NCBI RefSeq assembly: GCF_004339565.1
Contig: NZ_SMFZ01000001.1
Span: 2,790,001 to 2,854,000, forward strand
Direction: 5' to 3'
From: Pseudonocardia endophytica
GTDB taxonomy: Bacteria > Actinomycetota > Actinomycetes > Mycobacteriales > Pseudonocardiaceae
DNA: 64,000 nucleotides
Positions 17,458 to 25,074 of the stretch are shown in pieces. How positions within the stretch are numbered: the stretch's first letter is position 1; every line of letters begins with the position of its first letter. Below the pieces are notes generated by a model, which saw only the letters and a list, made by a program, of their open reading frames with translations, did not search any database and was not told where the DNA came from. A program made the translations under genes and the position numbers.

Positions 17458-18315
17458 TCAGGCCTGCTCCTGCAGGACGATGTCGAACTCGGCCAGCACG
17501 AAGGGCGCCTCGACGCCGTAGGCCGCAGCCAGCCCACTATCGGCACAGTCGGCGAAGTCGACGAGCAGCTGCTTCTTGACGGCGAACACCGCATCGGAGT
17601 CGGTGTAGGCACTCCCGGCGACGAAGGCGTGGGTGGTGACCTCCTCGTGTCCGTCGGCGGAGACGAGGAAGTGCACGTGTGCCGGGCGGTACGGGTGCCG
17701 GCGGGTGGCGGCCAGCAGGCGACCCACAGGCCCGTCCGTCGGGATCGGATAGTGGGACGGAACGACCGTGCGGAACCGGTACCGGCCGTCCTCATCGGTC
17801 GTGAACAGTCCTCGCCCGTTCCCCGGTGGCTGGACATCGGGTTGCTGGACGTCGTAGAAGCCGTCCTCGGTGCACTGCCACACGTCGACCGCCGCACCCG
17901 CCAGTGGACGACCGGAGGTGCTCCGCACCTGGCCGCTCATCACACACGTCCGGCTCCCCCCGATCATGTCGATGGAATCGCCGAGCATCCGCCGCGGGGA
18001 CTCCGTCATGTGGAACGGCCCGAGCACGGTGCTCTCGGTGCCACCGTCCTGGCCGTTGATCGTCTCGACGAGCATCGAGACACCGAGGACGTCGGAGAGC
18101 AGGATGAACTCCTGACGGGTGTCGGAGCACCACTTCCCGACGTCGGTGAGGAACGCGATGGCCGAGTTCCACTCCTCGATCGTCGGGGAGGCCTCCCGAA
18201 CGAAGTCGTGCAGGTGCCGGGTGAGCATCTGGAGGATCTCGCGCTGCCGCGGATCAGGCGTCGCCTCGAAGCTCGCAGAGACGGCCGGAGTGGCGGAGTC
18301 GATGGTGAAGTCCAT
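17458..18315 (-). CDS. intradiol dioxygenase, hydroxyquinol 1,2-dioxygenase type
   Basis: A 285-residue non-haem Fe(III) dioxygenase that opens the ring between two hydroxyls; hydroxyquinol would give maleylacetate. The N-terminal dimerisation helices are present (REILQMLTRHLHDFVREASPT). The four iron ligands are visible: Tyr in EDGFYDVQQ, Tyr in PSHYPIPTDGP, and two His in RPAHVHFLVS. The GPFH..ESP and QCTEDGFYDVQ contexts and the length match hydroxyquinol rather than protocatechuate enzymes. It is 13 bases downstream of the ABM gene. Catechol or chlorocatechol 1,2-dioxygenase is the alternative, but the maleylacetate reductase nearby argues for hydroxyquinol. Confidence 0.9.
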   Translation of the reverse strand: MDFTIDSATPAVSASFEATPDPRQREILQMLTRHLHDFVREASPTIEEWNSAIAFLTDVGKWCSDTRQEFILLSDVLGVSMLVETINGQDGGTESTVLGPFHMTESPRRMLGDSIDMIGGSRTCVMSGQVRSTSGRPLAGAAVDVWQCTEDGFYDVQQPDVQPPGNGRGLFTTDEDGRYRFRTVVPSHYPIPTDGPVGRLLAATRRHPYRPAHVHFLVSADGHEEVTTHAFVAGSAYTDSDAVFAVKKQLLVDFADCADSGLAAAYGVEAPFVLAEFDIVLQEQA

Positions 18316-18328
18316 GGTCGGCGCCGGC

Positions 18329-18628
18329 CTACGCGGTGACGGCGTCGGCCGCGAAATGCCGGACTTCCGGGGCATCGGCGAAGAAGTGCGCGACCTGGGC
18401 GGCGAACTCCTGGCCTGCCGGGCTCGTCGGGAACACCTCGAGGTGGTCCTCGAGCCGATCCCACGTCACCCGCAGCAGGTAGCTACCGGAGTACTCGGCG
18501 TCGCGGAACAACGCCGTCTCTCGGCAGCCGGCCGCCCCGGCGAGAACAGACTCCGCCTTGACGTACGCCGCCTCGAAGTCGGCCTCGCGACCGGCGACGA
18601 CCGTGATGTAGGCATGCTCGACGACCAT
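18329..18628 (-). CDS. antibiotic-biosynthesis-monooxygenase (ABM) domain protein
   Basis: A 99-residue dimeric alpha+beta barrel protein (HAYITVVAGREADFEAAYVKA, then GCRETALFRDAEYSGSYLLRVTWD). ATG 18628 has a GAGAGAGGGAG ribosome site; an upstream start would be out of family. It leads the two-gene operon with the dioxygenase. Such small proteins can be cofactor-free quinone-forming monooxygenases or simply bind quinones. With EthD and YCII it is the third ferredoxin-fold accessory protein of the island, one beside each oxygenase. Confidence 0.85.
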   Translation of the reverse strand: MVVEHAYITVVAGREADFEAAYVKAESVLAGAAGCRETALFRDAEYSGSYLLRVTWDRLEDHLEVFPTSPAGQEFAAQVAHFFADAPEVRHFAADAVTA

Positions 18629-18702
18629 TTCGCTCCCTCTCTCTGGTCCGGGCCACGGTAGGTAGCCGGTCACGGGGTGACGAGCCGGATCGCGTGGCTG
18701 CG

Positions 18703-18719
18703 ATCCGAAAAGCGAACAC
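18703..18719 (+). promoter_or_regulatory. shared island promoter motif, copy 3
   Basis: ATCCGAAAAGCGAACAC lies between the ABM/dioxygenase operon (start 18628) and the flavin reductase operon (start 18855). Its GCGAAC core (18712-18717) also pairs with GTTCGC at 18728-18733 as an inverted repeat with 10 bases between. Confidence 0.5.
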
Positions 18720-18854
18720 CTGATTACGTTCGCTCATCGGCTGCCCCGCAACGTCTTTCGGCTCTTCCGCACCGGCAACGGCACGTAGCTTCACCCGCGC
18801 CGACGCCCGGCAGGCCCGTCGGCACTCATCGACCGACTCGAGGAGGAGCACGCG

Positions 18855-19361
18855 ATGACCACGTTGCCACTGATGCCCACCACCCCCGGCGACACCGCAC
18901 AGCTCCGGACGGTCTTCGGCTGCTTTCCCAGCGGCGTGACCGCCGTGTGCGCCGACGTCGACGGCGCGCCGGTGGGCATGGCGGCCAGCTCGTTCACCTC
19001 GGTGTCGGTCGGGCCACCGCTGGTGTCGGTGTGCGTCCAGAACAGCTCCGAGACCTGGCCCCGTCTGCGTACCGCTGATCGCATCGGACTCAGCGTCCTC
19101 TCCGACGGCCAGGACGGCGTGTGCCGATCGTTGTCAACGAAGAACGGCGACCGGTTCGCCGGCGTGCGGTGGACCTGCAGCGCCGACGGCTCGATCTTCA
19201 TCGAGGGGGCGGCCGCGATGCTCGACTGCACGCTGTACGGCGAGATGCCCGCCGGCGACCACGCCATCGCGCTGCTGCAGATCCGCCAGGTCCACGCCGA
19301 GGTCGGCGTAGCACCCCTGGTGTTCCACGGGAGCCGGTTCCGCCGGCTCGCCGAGGTATGA
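18855..19361 (+). CDS. flavin reductase (HpaC-like), monooxygenase partner
   Basis: A 168-residue FMN/FAD reductase domain protein: VFGCFPSGVTAVCADVDGAP, then GMAASSFTSVSVGPPLVSVC and the terminal VFHGSRFRRL, all diagnostic of the HpaC/flavin-reductase-like family. The family makes FADH2 from NAD(P)H and releases it to an oxygenase component, here most likely the one at 14884. It leads a plus-strand operon with a broken VOC gene and maleylacetate reductase. Confidence 0.92.
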   Translation: MTTLPLMPTTPGDTAQLRTVFGCFPSGVTAVCADVDGAPVGMAASSFTSVSVGPPLVSVCVQNSSETWPRLRTADRIGLSVLSDGQDGVCRSLSTKNGDRFAGVRWTCSADGSIFIEGAAAMLDCTLYGEMPAGDHAIALLQIRQVHAEVGVAPLVFHGSRFRRLAEV

Positions 19362-19403
19362 CCCCGCGTCCCTAGTCATCCGCCCCAGCAGCAGGAACCG
19401 GTA

Positions 19404-20193
19404 ATGCCGTTCATTCAGGGATCGCATCACGTGACCCTTTCCGTCGGTCACGCACAGGAGGACGTGGATTTCCACACCGGGGTGCTGGGGATGCGCTTCA
19501 TCAAGAAGACCGTGCTCTACGACGGCTCGACGCCGGTGTACCACCTGTACTACTCGAACGCGGGCGGTGACCCGTCGAGCGTCGTGACGACGTTCCCGTG
19601 GGCCCAGCACAACGTCTACGGCAAGCGCGGCACCAACCAGGCCCGCGAGGTGCTGCTCTCCGTCCCGGAGGAGTCCCTGGACTTCTGGTACCGGCGGCTC
19701 ACCGAGCACGGCGTGGCCGCGCGCAACGCGGAGGTCTTGGACGCTCGTCGGATCCTGTTCGAGCACCCGTGCGGCATCGAGTACGCGCTCGTCGGCACCG
19801 TCGGGGACCCGCGCGCGGCCTACGGCGGTCACGGTGTGCCCGCGGAGCACGGCATCCACGGAATCCACGGCACCGCGATCCACGCGCACACCCCCGAACG
19901 GGCCGTCGAGTTCGCCGAGACCGTCTTCTTCTCCCAGGGCGGTGAAGTTCGACATCGAGGGCGCCGGTTACACCGACATCTCCGAGCTCAAGGACCGCAC
20001 CTATTTCAAGAACGTGTACTGCCGCATGCCCGGTGGAGCGTTGTTCGGGCTGGCTGTCACGCACGACGAAGGCGGCTGGGACTGCGACGAGTCGCCCGAG
20101 GAGCTGGGGCGGGACTTCATGCTCCCGCCGCAATTCGAGCACGAGCGCGACGACATCATGCGCCGGCCCGAACCGATCACCGTCGGCGACTGA
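19404..20193 (+). pseudogene. broken VOC-family ring-cleavage dioxygenase
   Basis: The first 175 codons from ATG 19404 read as a vicinal-oxygen-chelate dioxygenase of the PcpA/LinE (hydroquinone 1,2-dioxygenase) look: HHVTLSVGHAQEDVDFHTG, LGMRFIKKTVLYDGSTPVYH. Near 19935-19945 the frame shifts; the C-terminal domain continues in another frame to 20193 (DISELKDRTYFKNVYCRMPG, ESPEELGRDFMLPPQFEHER). The combined product is about 50 residues shorter than the usual 310, so sequence was lost at the junction. It may record an older pathway in which hydroquinone was cleaved directly, now replaced by the intradiol enzyme. A sequencing error would explain the shift but not the missing part. Confidence 0.75.
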
Positions 20194-20252
20194 CACGGAT
20201 GAGGCCCCGGGAGACGTCGACGGCCATCACGGGGCGGATAGGGAGACGACAG

Positions 20253-21344
20253 ATGACCCCGCACACGGTCGAGGGACTGCAGCGCTTCGTTCACGAAGCG
20301 CTACCGATGCGGGTCCGGTTCGGCGCCGGGTCCGTCTCGGAGCTCCCTGAGGAGATCGACCTTCTCGGCCTGGAACGGGTGGTCGTGCTCTGCTCGCCGG
20401 AGCAGACCGACACCGCCGAGATGGTCGCCGGGATACTCGGCGACCGATGTGTGGGGATACTCCCGCACGCCCGGATGCACGTCCCCCGTGACGCTGCGAC
20501 GGACACCCGGGAGTCAGTGGAGCGGGGCGACGCCCAGGGATGTGTCGCGGTCGGCGGCGGCTCCGCGGTCGGGCTCGGCAAAGCCATCGCCCTCACAACC
20601 GACCTGCCGGTGGTCGCACTGCCCACCACCTACGCAGGTTCGGAGATGACACCGATCTGGGGTCTCACCGAGAACGGCGTGAAGCGGACGGGACGCGACC
20701 GACGGGTTTTGCCACGCGCGGTCGTCTACGACCCGGAGCTCACGATCTCGTTGCCGGCGGCTCTGTCGGTGGTCAGCGGGATCAACGCCGTCGCCCACGC
20801 GGTCGAGGGCCTCTACGCTCCCGACTCGACCCCGATCCTCGACCTGATGGCGGCCGAGGGCACGCGCGCGCTCCTCGCCTCGCTCCCCCGCCTCGTCGAG
20901 AACGGCACTGACCTGTCTGCACGCGCGGAGGCTCTGTCGGGCGCCTGGTTGTGCGGGGCCGTCCTCGGCGCAACCACCATGTCGTTGCACCACAAGATCT
21001 GTCACGTACTGGGTGGGATGCTGGACCTTCCGCACGCCCCCACCCACACGGTAGTCCTCCCGCACGTCCTCGCGTACAACGCGCCTGCCGGGTCGCGCGC
21101 GGTCGACGCCGTCGCCGGAGCCCTCGGTGGGAGCGCCCGGCCGCCCGGGGATCTGTGGACCTTCATCGGGGATCTCGGCGGCCCACGGTCGTTGCGAGAA
21201 CTCGGCATGAACGAGGGCGACGTCGCGGCCGTGGCCGAGGCCACCGTCCAGCAGAGCTACGCCAACCCACGGACCGTGACGACGTCTGAGGTCGGAGAGC
21301 TCCTGCACCGCGCCTGGTCCGGCGCGCCACCTGCAGCGATTTGA
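20253..21344 (+). CDS. maleylacetate reductase
   Basis: A 363-residue member of the iron-alcohol-dehydrogenase-like family that reduces maleylacetate to 3-oxoadipate with NAD(P)H. Visible motifs: RVRFGAGSVSELPEEI at the start, the dinucleotide-binding GGGSAVGLGKAIAL, LPTTYAGSEMTPIWGLTE, and MSLHHKICHVLGGMLDLPHA carrying the conserved His residues. ATG 20253 is 8 bases after GGGAGA. Length is normal. It links the dioxygenase product to the CoA-transferase substrate and is the last intact gene before the right att repeat. Confidence 0.95.
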   Translation: MTPHTVEGLQRFVHEALPMRVRFGAGSVSELPEEIDLLGLERVVVLCSPEQTDTAEMVAGILGDRCVGILPHARMHVPRDAATDTRESVERGDAQGCVAVGGGSAVGLGKAIALTTDLPVVALPTTYAGSEMTPIWGLTENGVKRTGRDRRVLPRAVVYDPELTISLPAALSVVSGINAVAHAVEGLYAPDSTPILDLMAAEGTRALLASLPRLVENGTDLSARAEALSGAWLCGAVLGATTMSLHHKICHVLGGMLDLPHAPTHTVVLPHVLAYNAPAGSRAVDAVAGALGGSARPPGDLWTFIGDLGGPRSLRELGMNEGDVAAVAEATVQQSYANPRTVTTSEVGELLHRAWSGAPPAAI

Positions 21345-21496
21345 TCGCCCCTCTCCTGGAGCCCAATGGTCGAGCACACCGGGAGCATCTCGTCGCTGCC
21401 ACCACTGCACGGCGAAGGTTCTGACAGTCCGAGATCAGCGCGGTTCTGGTTCACGGCCGGAACCAGGAACCGCATAGCCGCGCGGGCCGCCACCTA

Positions 21497-21524
21497 GTTC
21501 GTGGGGCTATTCGTGGTGCGAAAC
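21497..21524 (+). repeat. integrase arm-type-like repeats, left of the right att core
   Basis: TTCGTGG occurs at 21498 and again at 21510, 12 bases apart; the second lies in ATTCGTGGTGCGAAAC (21509-21524), almost the same as ATTCGTGGAACGAAAC at 21729. Short direct repeats at such spacing flanking an att core are typical integrase arm-binding sites. Confidence 0.5.
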
Positions 21525-21614
21525 TCCCGCCACGGACGCCTGTGGTGCCACTCGAGCGGCCGCGCGCACCGGCATCGTGCCTGTTCACCGGCCATGCACG
21601 CGTTTACGACAAGC

Positions 21615-21669
21615 CTCCTAAAGCGGGTGCCGCAGGTTCGAATCCTGCCGGGGACACTGCCGGGGGCGC
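21615..21669 (+). repeat. att core, right copy, with a second partial copy
   Basis: 21615-21653 repeats the tRNA-Arg 3' half (7415-7453, 38 of 39 identical). Directly after it, CTGCCGGGGGCGC at 21657-21669 repeats the acceptor end again (same as 7445-7457). No tRNA 5' half is present, so this is a scar and not a gene. The doubled tail suggests more than one integration or excision event. Confidence 0.85.
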
Positions 21670-21718
21670 CATAGTCTGACCAGCGGAAACTCCGTTCACG
21701 ATCGCAACGGATCCGACC

Positions 21719-21744
21719 GCGTGGAACGATTCGTGGAACGAAAC
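21719..21744 (+). repeat. integrase arm-type-like repeats, right of the att core
   Basis: CGTGGAACGA occurs at 21720 and, 12 bases on, at 21732 within ATTCGTGGAACGAAAC (21729-21744), between the right att core and the integrase start. Spacing and sequence mirror the pair at 21497-21524. Confidence 0.5.
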
Positions 21745-21761
21745 CGGCCTACCCTTCCCTC

Positions 21762-22940
21762 ATGGCGGCGGGGAAGCGCAGGTCACGGGGTCACATCGAG
21801 CAGCTACCGAGCGGCTCGTACCGGGCGATCGTGTTCGCCGGCGTCGACCCGCTTACCGGCCGGAGCCGGCAGCTGAAGGAGACGGCGGCGACCCGCAAGG
21901 ACGCCGAGAAGGCGCTCACACGCCTCCAGGGCCAGGTCGACGAGAACCGGCAGCCGAAGTCCTCGATCACCGTCGGCCTGGCCGTCGCGCAGTGGCTCGA
22001 CGTCGCCGACCTCCAACCGACCACACGCGAGCGGTACGACGACCTGATCCGGCTCTACATCCTGCCGACCTTCGGCCAGCTCCAGGCCGGCAAACTCGAC
22101 GCCGAGCTGCTGGAGCGCTTCTACGCCCGCCTGCAGCGGTGCCGGACACTCTGCAACGGCAAGACGCGCGCCGGCCACGACTGCGAGCCGCACTCGACCG
22201 CGCTGTCCGGTGGCGTCACCTCGGGGTCAACCCGGCCGCCATCGCCCAGGCGCCAGCGCCAAGCAAGGCCGAGCCGGACCCACCGAGCGCCAATGAAGCC
22301 GCGGCGATCCTCAACGAGGCGTGGCGCGATCCGGAATGGGGCCTGCTGCTCTGGCTGACGATGGTGATCGGCCCTCGACGCGGCGAGATCTCGGCGCTGC
22401 GCTGGCGCGACTCCGACCTCGACCGCGAGACGGTGTGGGTGCAGCGCAGCAACACCCAGTCCAAGGCCGGCGTCGTCGAGAAGTCGACCAAGACGGAGCG
22501 CAAGCGTCGGGTCGCGCTCGATCCGTACACGGTCCAGCTTCCTCCGAGAGCACCGCGAACGTTGCACAGCCCGTCTCGACGCCCTCGGACTGACGTTCGC
22601 CCCCGACGGGTTCGTCTTCTCGCCGGCGCCTGACGGCCGCACGCCCTACGCGCCGCGGGCGATCAGCCAGCGCTACCGCCGGCTCGCGGTGCGACTGAAG
22701 CTGCGCAGCACCCGTCTCCACTCGCTGCGGCACTACTCGGCGACCGAGCTGGTCGCTGCCGGCGTGGACATTCGAACCGTCGCCGGCCGCCTCGGTCACG
22801 GCAGCGGAGGCGCGACAACGTTGCGCGTCTACGCCGCGTGAGTCGAAGAAGCGGACCGACGGGCCGCGTCGACCATCGCGACCGTGCTACCGGCCGACTC
22901 ACATGAATCCCGCGCGAACATCTGCTGCGGTCGGTGCTGA
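21762..22940 (+). pseudogene. tyrosine-recombinase integrase, disrupted
   Basis: An actinobacterial phage-type integrase with several lesions. Codons from ATG 21762 give the arm-binding domain (GHIEQLPSGSYRAIVFAGVD) and core-binding domain, then about 22205 a deletion removes roughly a dozen expected residues and shifts the frame. The catalytic part continues in another frame (MVIGPRRGEISALRW with the first Arg) and returns to the first frame near 22545-22580 (TRLHSLRHYSATELVAAG with HxxR, GRLGHGSGGATTLRVYAA with His and Tyr). A TGA at 22839-22841 stands where relatives have Trp, and about 30 more family-like codons follow. At least three lesions make sequencing error unlikely as the sole cause. 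Confidence 0.88.
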
Positions 22941-22953
22941 TAAAGACGCGCAC

Positions 22954-23199
22954 TCATCGTCGAAATAGGAAGGCTCCATACTGCCACGCTGGGTCGACCC
23001 AGCCGAACTCGAGCGCCATGCCGTGCGCCGCGACGTCGGAGACGAAGCGGTCGGGGTCGAACTTCGCGGAGCCGCGCTCGTCGTAGCCGAACCATGGGGG
23101 GATCCGCGGCACCGGCTCGGTCAGGCAGGCCCGCAGCGTCTCGGTGTCCTCCCAGAAGGCCGCCTGCTCCTCGACGGCGACGACGTCCGCGGCGCTCAC
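22954..23199 (-). pseudogene. EgtD-like methyltransferase with the middle deleted, still in frame
   Basis: An 81-residue open frame from GTG 23199, coupled (GTGA) to the gene upstream. The first 48 residues match the start of EgtD-type histidine N-methyltransferases (TLRACLTEPVP, then PPWFGYDERGS). The rest matches the extreme C-terminus of the same family (SAKFDPDRFVSDVAAHGM, then WVDP, ending FLFRR). The SAM-binding core of about 240 residues is gone. The join falls at a GS.KF-like stretch that occurs at both ends of the family, so deletion by short homology is likely. It cannot be catalytic. Either a remnant or a retained mini-protein. Confidence 0.65.
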
Positions 23200-24212
23200 C
23201 GGGCTCCCCCGTCCAGCGGCCGCCGCAGGCTGGACCGTCCCGCGTCCCAACACCCCAACAGGTGGTCGCCGAGCCGGTCGCCGAGGGCGCTCGACGCCCG
23301 GATGCCGAACACGACGTCGGCCGTCAGGTGCGGCTCGCCGTCGAGCAGCGGGGCCAGCACGCGGCGCCGGATGATCTGCTCGTGGACGGCGTCGGCCTCC
23401 ACGTGCTCGTCGTAGAACCGGATCGAGGCGGGTCCGGCGCCGAGCCTGCGCATCGCGCGCACCAGGCGTTCGGACCCGGGCGAGCTCGTCAGCTCGACGA
23501 CGGCGAACTGCCCCACGAGCGCGCCGCGCAGGCTGCGGTGCAGCCCGCACAACGACATGAAGTTGACCTCGGCGAGTGTCGCGCCCGGCACCGCGTCGAC
23601 GTAGCCGCCGTAGGCGTCCGACAGGTCGAGCTCGCGCATCATGTCCGCGAACAGGGTGGCGTGCATGCGCTCCGGGTCGCCGCCGCCGTACTCGTCGTGC
23701 TCGACGGTGACCAGGCCCGCCTTCGCAGCGCCGGGCAGGCGCGGGATCACCCAGGCCTGCGGGTCGGCCTCCTTGAGGTGGTAGATCGAGCGGTGCGCGA
23801 CGTACTCGCGCAGCTGCCACATCTCGCCGTCGCGGCACAGGCGGTGCGAGACACCGGTCTCCGCCGCCGGGCCGACCGGCTCCACCAGCAGCTCGTCCAC
23901 CGCGGACCACACGTCGTCGGACGGCGCGACGTCCTTGCGGAGCGCATCTAGGAACACCCGCTCAAGCTCGCGACGGAGGCCGAGCACGCGCGGGTCCCAC
24001 TCGAGCTCGTCGTCGACCCGGGAGTAGCCGCGGTAGTGCAGCTCGTAGCAGCAGTGCAGGGCGAGCTGCAGGTCGTCGCCGAATGGGTCGGCACCGGCCG
24101 CGTCGACGGGTCCGGGCTCCCCGCCGCGCAGCAGCGCGAGGACCGCACCGGACAGCGGGCCCCTGGCCTGCGGCAGCACGGCGTCCACGGGGGACGCGGT
24201 GGCGGCGGTCAT
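23196..24212 (-). CDS. iron-containing redox enzyme, haem-oxygenase-like fold
   Basis: A 338-residue protein of the haem-oxygenase-like diiron family (PF14518). It has the early CCYELHYRGYSRVDDELEW segment, the EYVAHRSIYHLKEADPQAW helix, VEHDEYGGGDPERMHA with Glu/His/Asp metal-ligand candidates, and RFYDEHVEADAVHEQI near residue 270, where a third ligand helix is expected. Members oxidise diverse small substrates using a labile diiron site. It is coupled to the CDGSH gene upstream and the EgtD remnant downstream. ATG 24212 is chosen as the overlap start. Substrate unknown. Confidence 0.85.
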   Translation of the reverse strand: MTAATASPVDAVLPQARGPLSGAVLALLRGGEPGPVDAAGADPFGDDLQLALHCCYELHYRGYSRVDDELEWDPRVLGLRRELERVFLDALRKDVAPSDDVWSAVDELLVEPVGPAAETGVSHRLCRDGEMWQLREYVAHRSIYHLKEADPQAWVIPRLPGAAKAGLVTVEHDEYGGGDPERMHATLFADMMRELDLSDAYGGYVDAVPGATLAEVNFMSLCGLHRSLRGALVGQFAVVELTSSPGSERLVRAMRRLGAGPASIRFYDEHVEADAVHEQIIRRRVLAPLLDGEPHLTADVVFGIRASSALGDRLGDHLLGCWDAGRSSLRRPLDGGAR

Positions 24213-24421
24213 CACGCCTCCTCCTCGCGTCCCGGGCGGACCCGGGTGCGGTGGCTGGTGTCGCAGAACGGGTAGCGGCGGCTGCGTCGGCACACGCACA
24301 GCGCGGTCACCGGCCGCTCGGACCGGACCCGGCTGCCGTCCGGCAGCTCGACGTCGACCGGCCCGTCGACGAGCACCGGCCCGTCCCCGGTCAGCACCAC
24401 CCGGTGCGGTTCATCCGGCAC
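24212..24421 (-). CDS. CDGSH iron-sulfur domain protein
   Basis: A 69-residue single-domain protein with the full 2Fe-2S signature CVCRRSRRYPFCDTSH (three Cys and one His) near residues 42-57. Soluble bacterial CDGSH proteins carry a pH-labile cluster for electron or cluster transfer. It overlaps the methyltransferase gene by 11 bases upstream and the haem-oxygenase-like gene by an ATGA, so it probably serves as redox partner or cluster donor to that diiron enzyme. Confidence 0.93.
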   Translation of the reverse strand: MPDEPHRVVLTGDGPVLVDGPVDVELPDGSRVRSERPVTALCVCRRSRRYPFCDTSHRTRVRPGREEEA

Positions 24422-25073
24422 GGCGACCTCCGATCACGACGAGCTCTTCGTCGACGGCTCCGGGTTCGACGAGCCCGCGCGCCTCGTGCAGCGCGGACCG
24501 GGCCCGCATCACCGGGCCCAACGGCACGCGTACCCGCTGCCGGACGTCCGCAGTGATGCCGGCGGCCGCCAACCGCTCGACGGTCGCGTCCGCACCGCAA
24601 CCCGCCGTGTGCACGAGCAGCAGGGCACCACCGGGCACCAAGTGGTCGGCGGCGACGTCGCAGATCCGGTCGAGCAGCGCGCGACCGTCCGGGCCGGCGT
24701 CCCAGCACCGGGCCATGCCGTAGCGCGGCAACACGTCCGTCTCGGCGGGCACGTACGGCGGGTTCGCCGTGAGCAGGCCGAACCGCCTGCCCGCCACCGG
24801 CCCGAACAGGTCGCCGCGGCGGACGGTCACCGGCAGCCGGTGCATCCAGGCGTTCAGGCGGGCGGCCAACACCGACCGGCGCGACAAGTCGACGGCGGTC
24901 ACCGACCGGGCACCGGACCGGGCGGCGGCCAGCGCCACCGCCCCCGTCCCGGTGCCCAGGTCCAGCACGTCCGATCCGTCGGCGTACCCGGCCCGTTCCA
25001 GCGCGCGGATCAGGACGTCGGTGTCGGACTGCGGCCGGTACACGCCAGGAGGGCTGAGCAGGAACGACGCCAT
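24411..25073 (-). CDS. HemK2/PrmC-like class I methyltransferase
   Basis: A 220-residue SAM-dependent methyltransferase. It begins SFLLSPPGVYRPQSDTDVLI like HemK2-type N5-glutamine methyltransferases, with SAM motif VLDLGTGTGAVALAAA near residue 36 and the catalytic NPPYVP near 105. The short C-terminal part lacks the N-terminal substrate domain of PrmC. It lies 1 base after the ferritin-like gene stop, so it belongs to the same operon. The methylated target may be a protein Gln, but small-molecule substrates occur in this group. Confidence 0.85.
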   Translation of the reverse strand: MASFLLSPPGVYRPQSDTDVLIRALERAGYADGSDVLDLGTGTGAVALAAARSGARSVTAVDLSRRSVLAARLNAWMHRLPVTVRRGDLFGPVAGRRFGLLTANPPYVPAETDVLPRYGMARCWDAGPDGRALLDRICDVAADHLVPGGALLLVHTAGCGADATVERLAAAGITADVRQRVRVPLGPVMRARSALHEARGLVEPGAVDEELVVIGGRRAG

Positions 25074-25074
25074 C

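Noticed and set aside
21600..21669. Second tRNA gene
   Set aside because: Only the 3' half is present; there is no D-arm or 5' acceptor strand, so it is an att scar.
22200..22600. Programmed frameshift in the integrase
   Set aside because: No slippery sequence, interdomain residues are missing, and a nonsense codon lies further on; decay explains it better.
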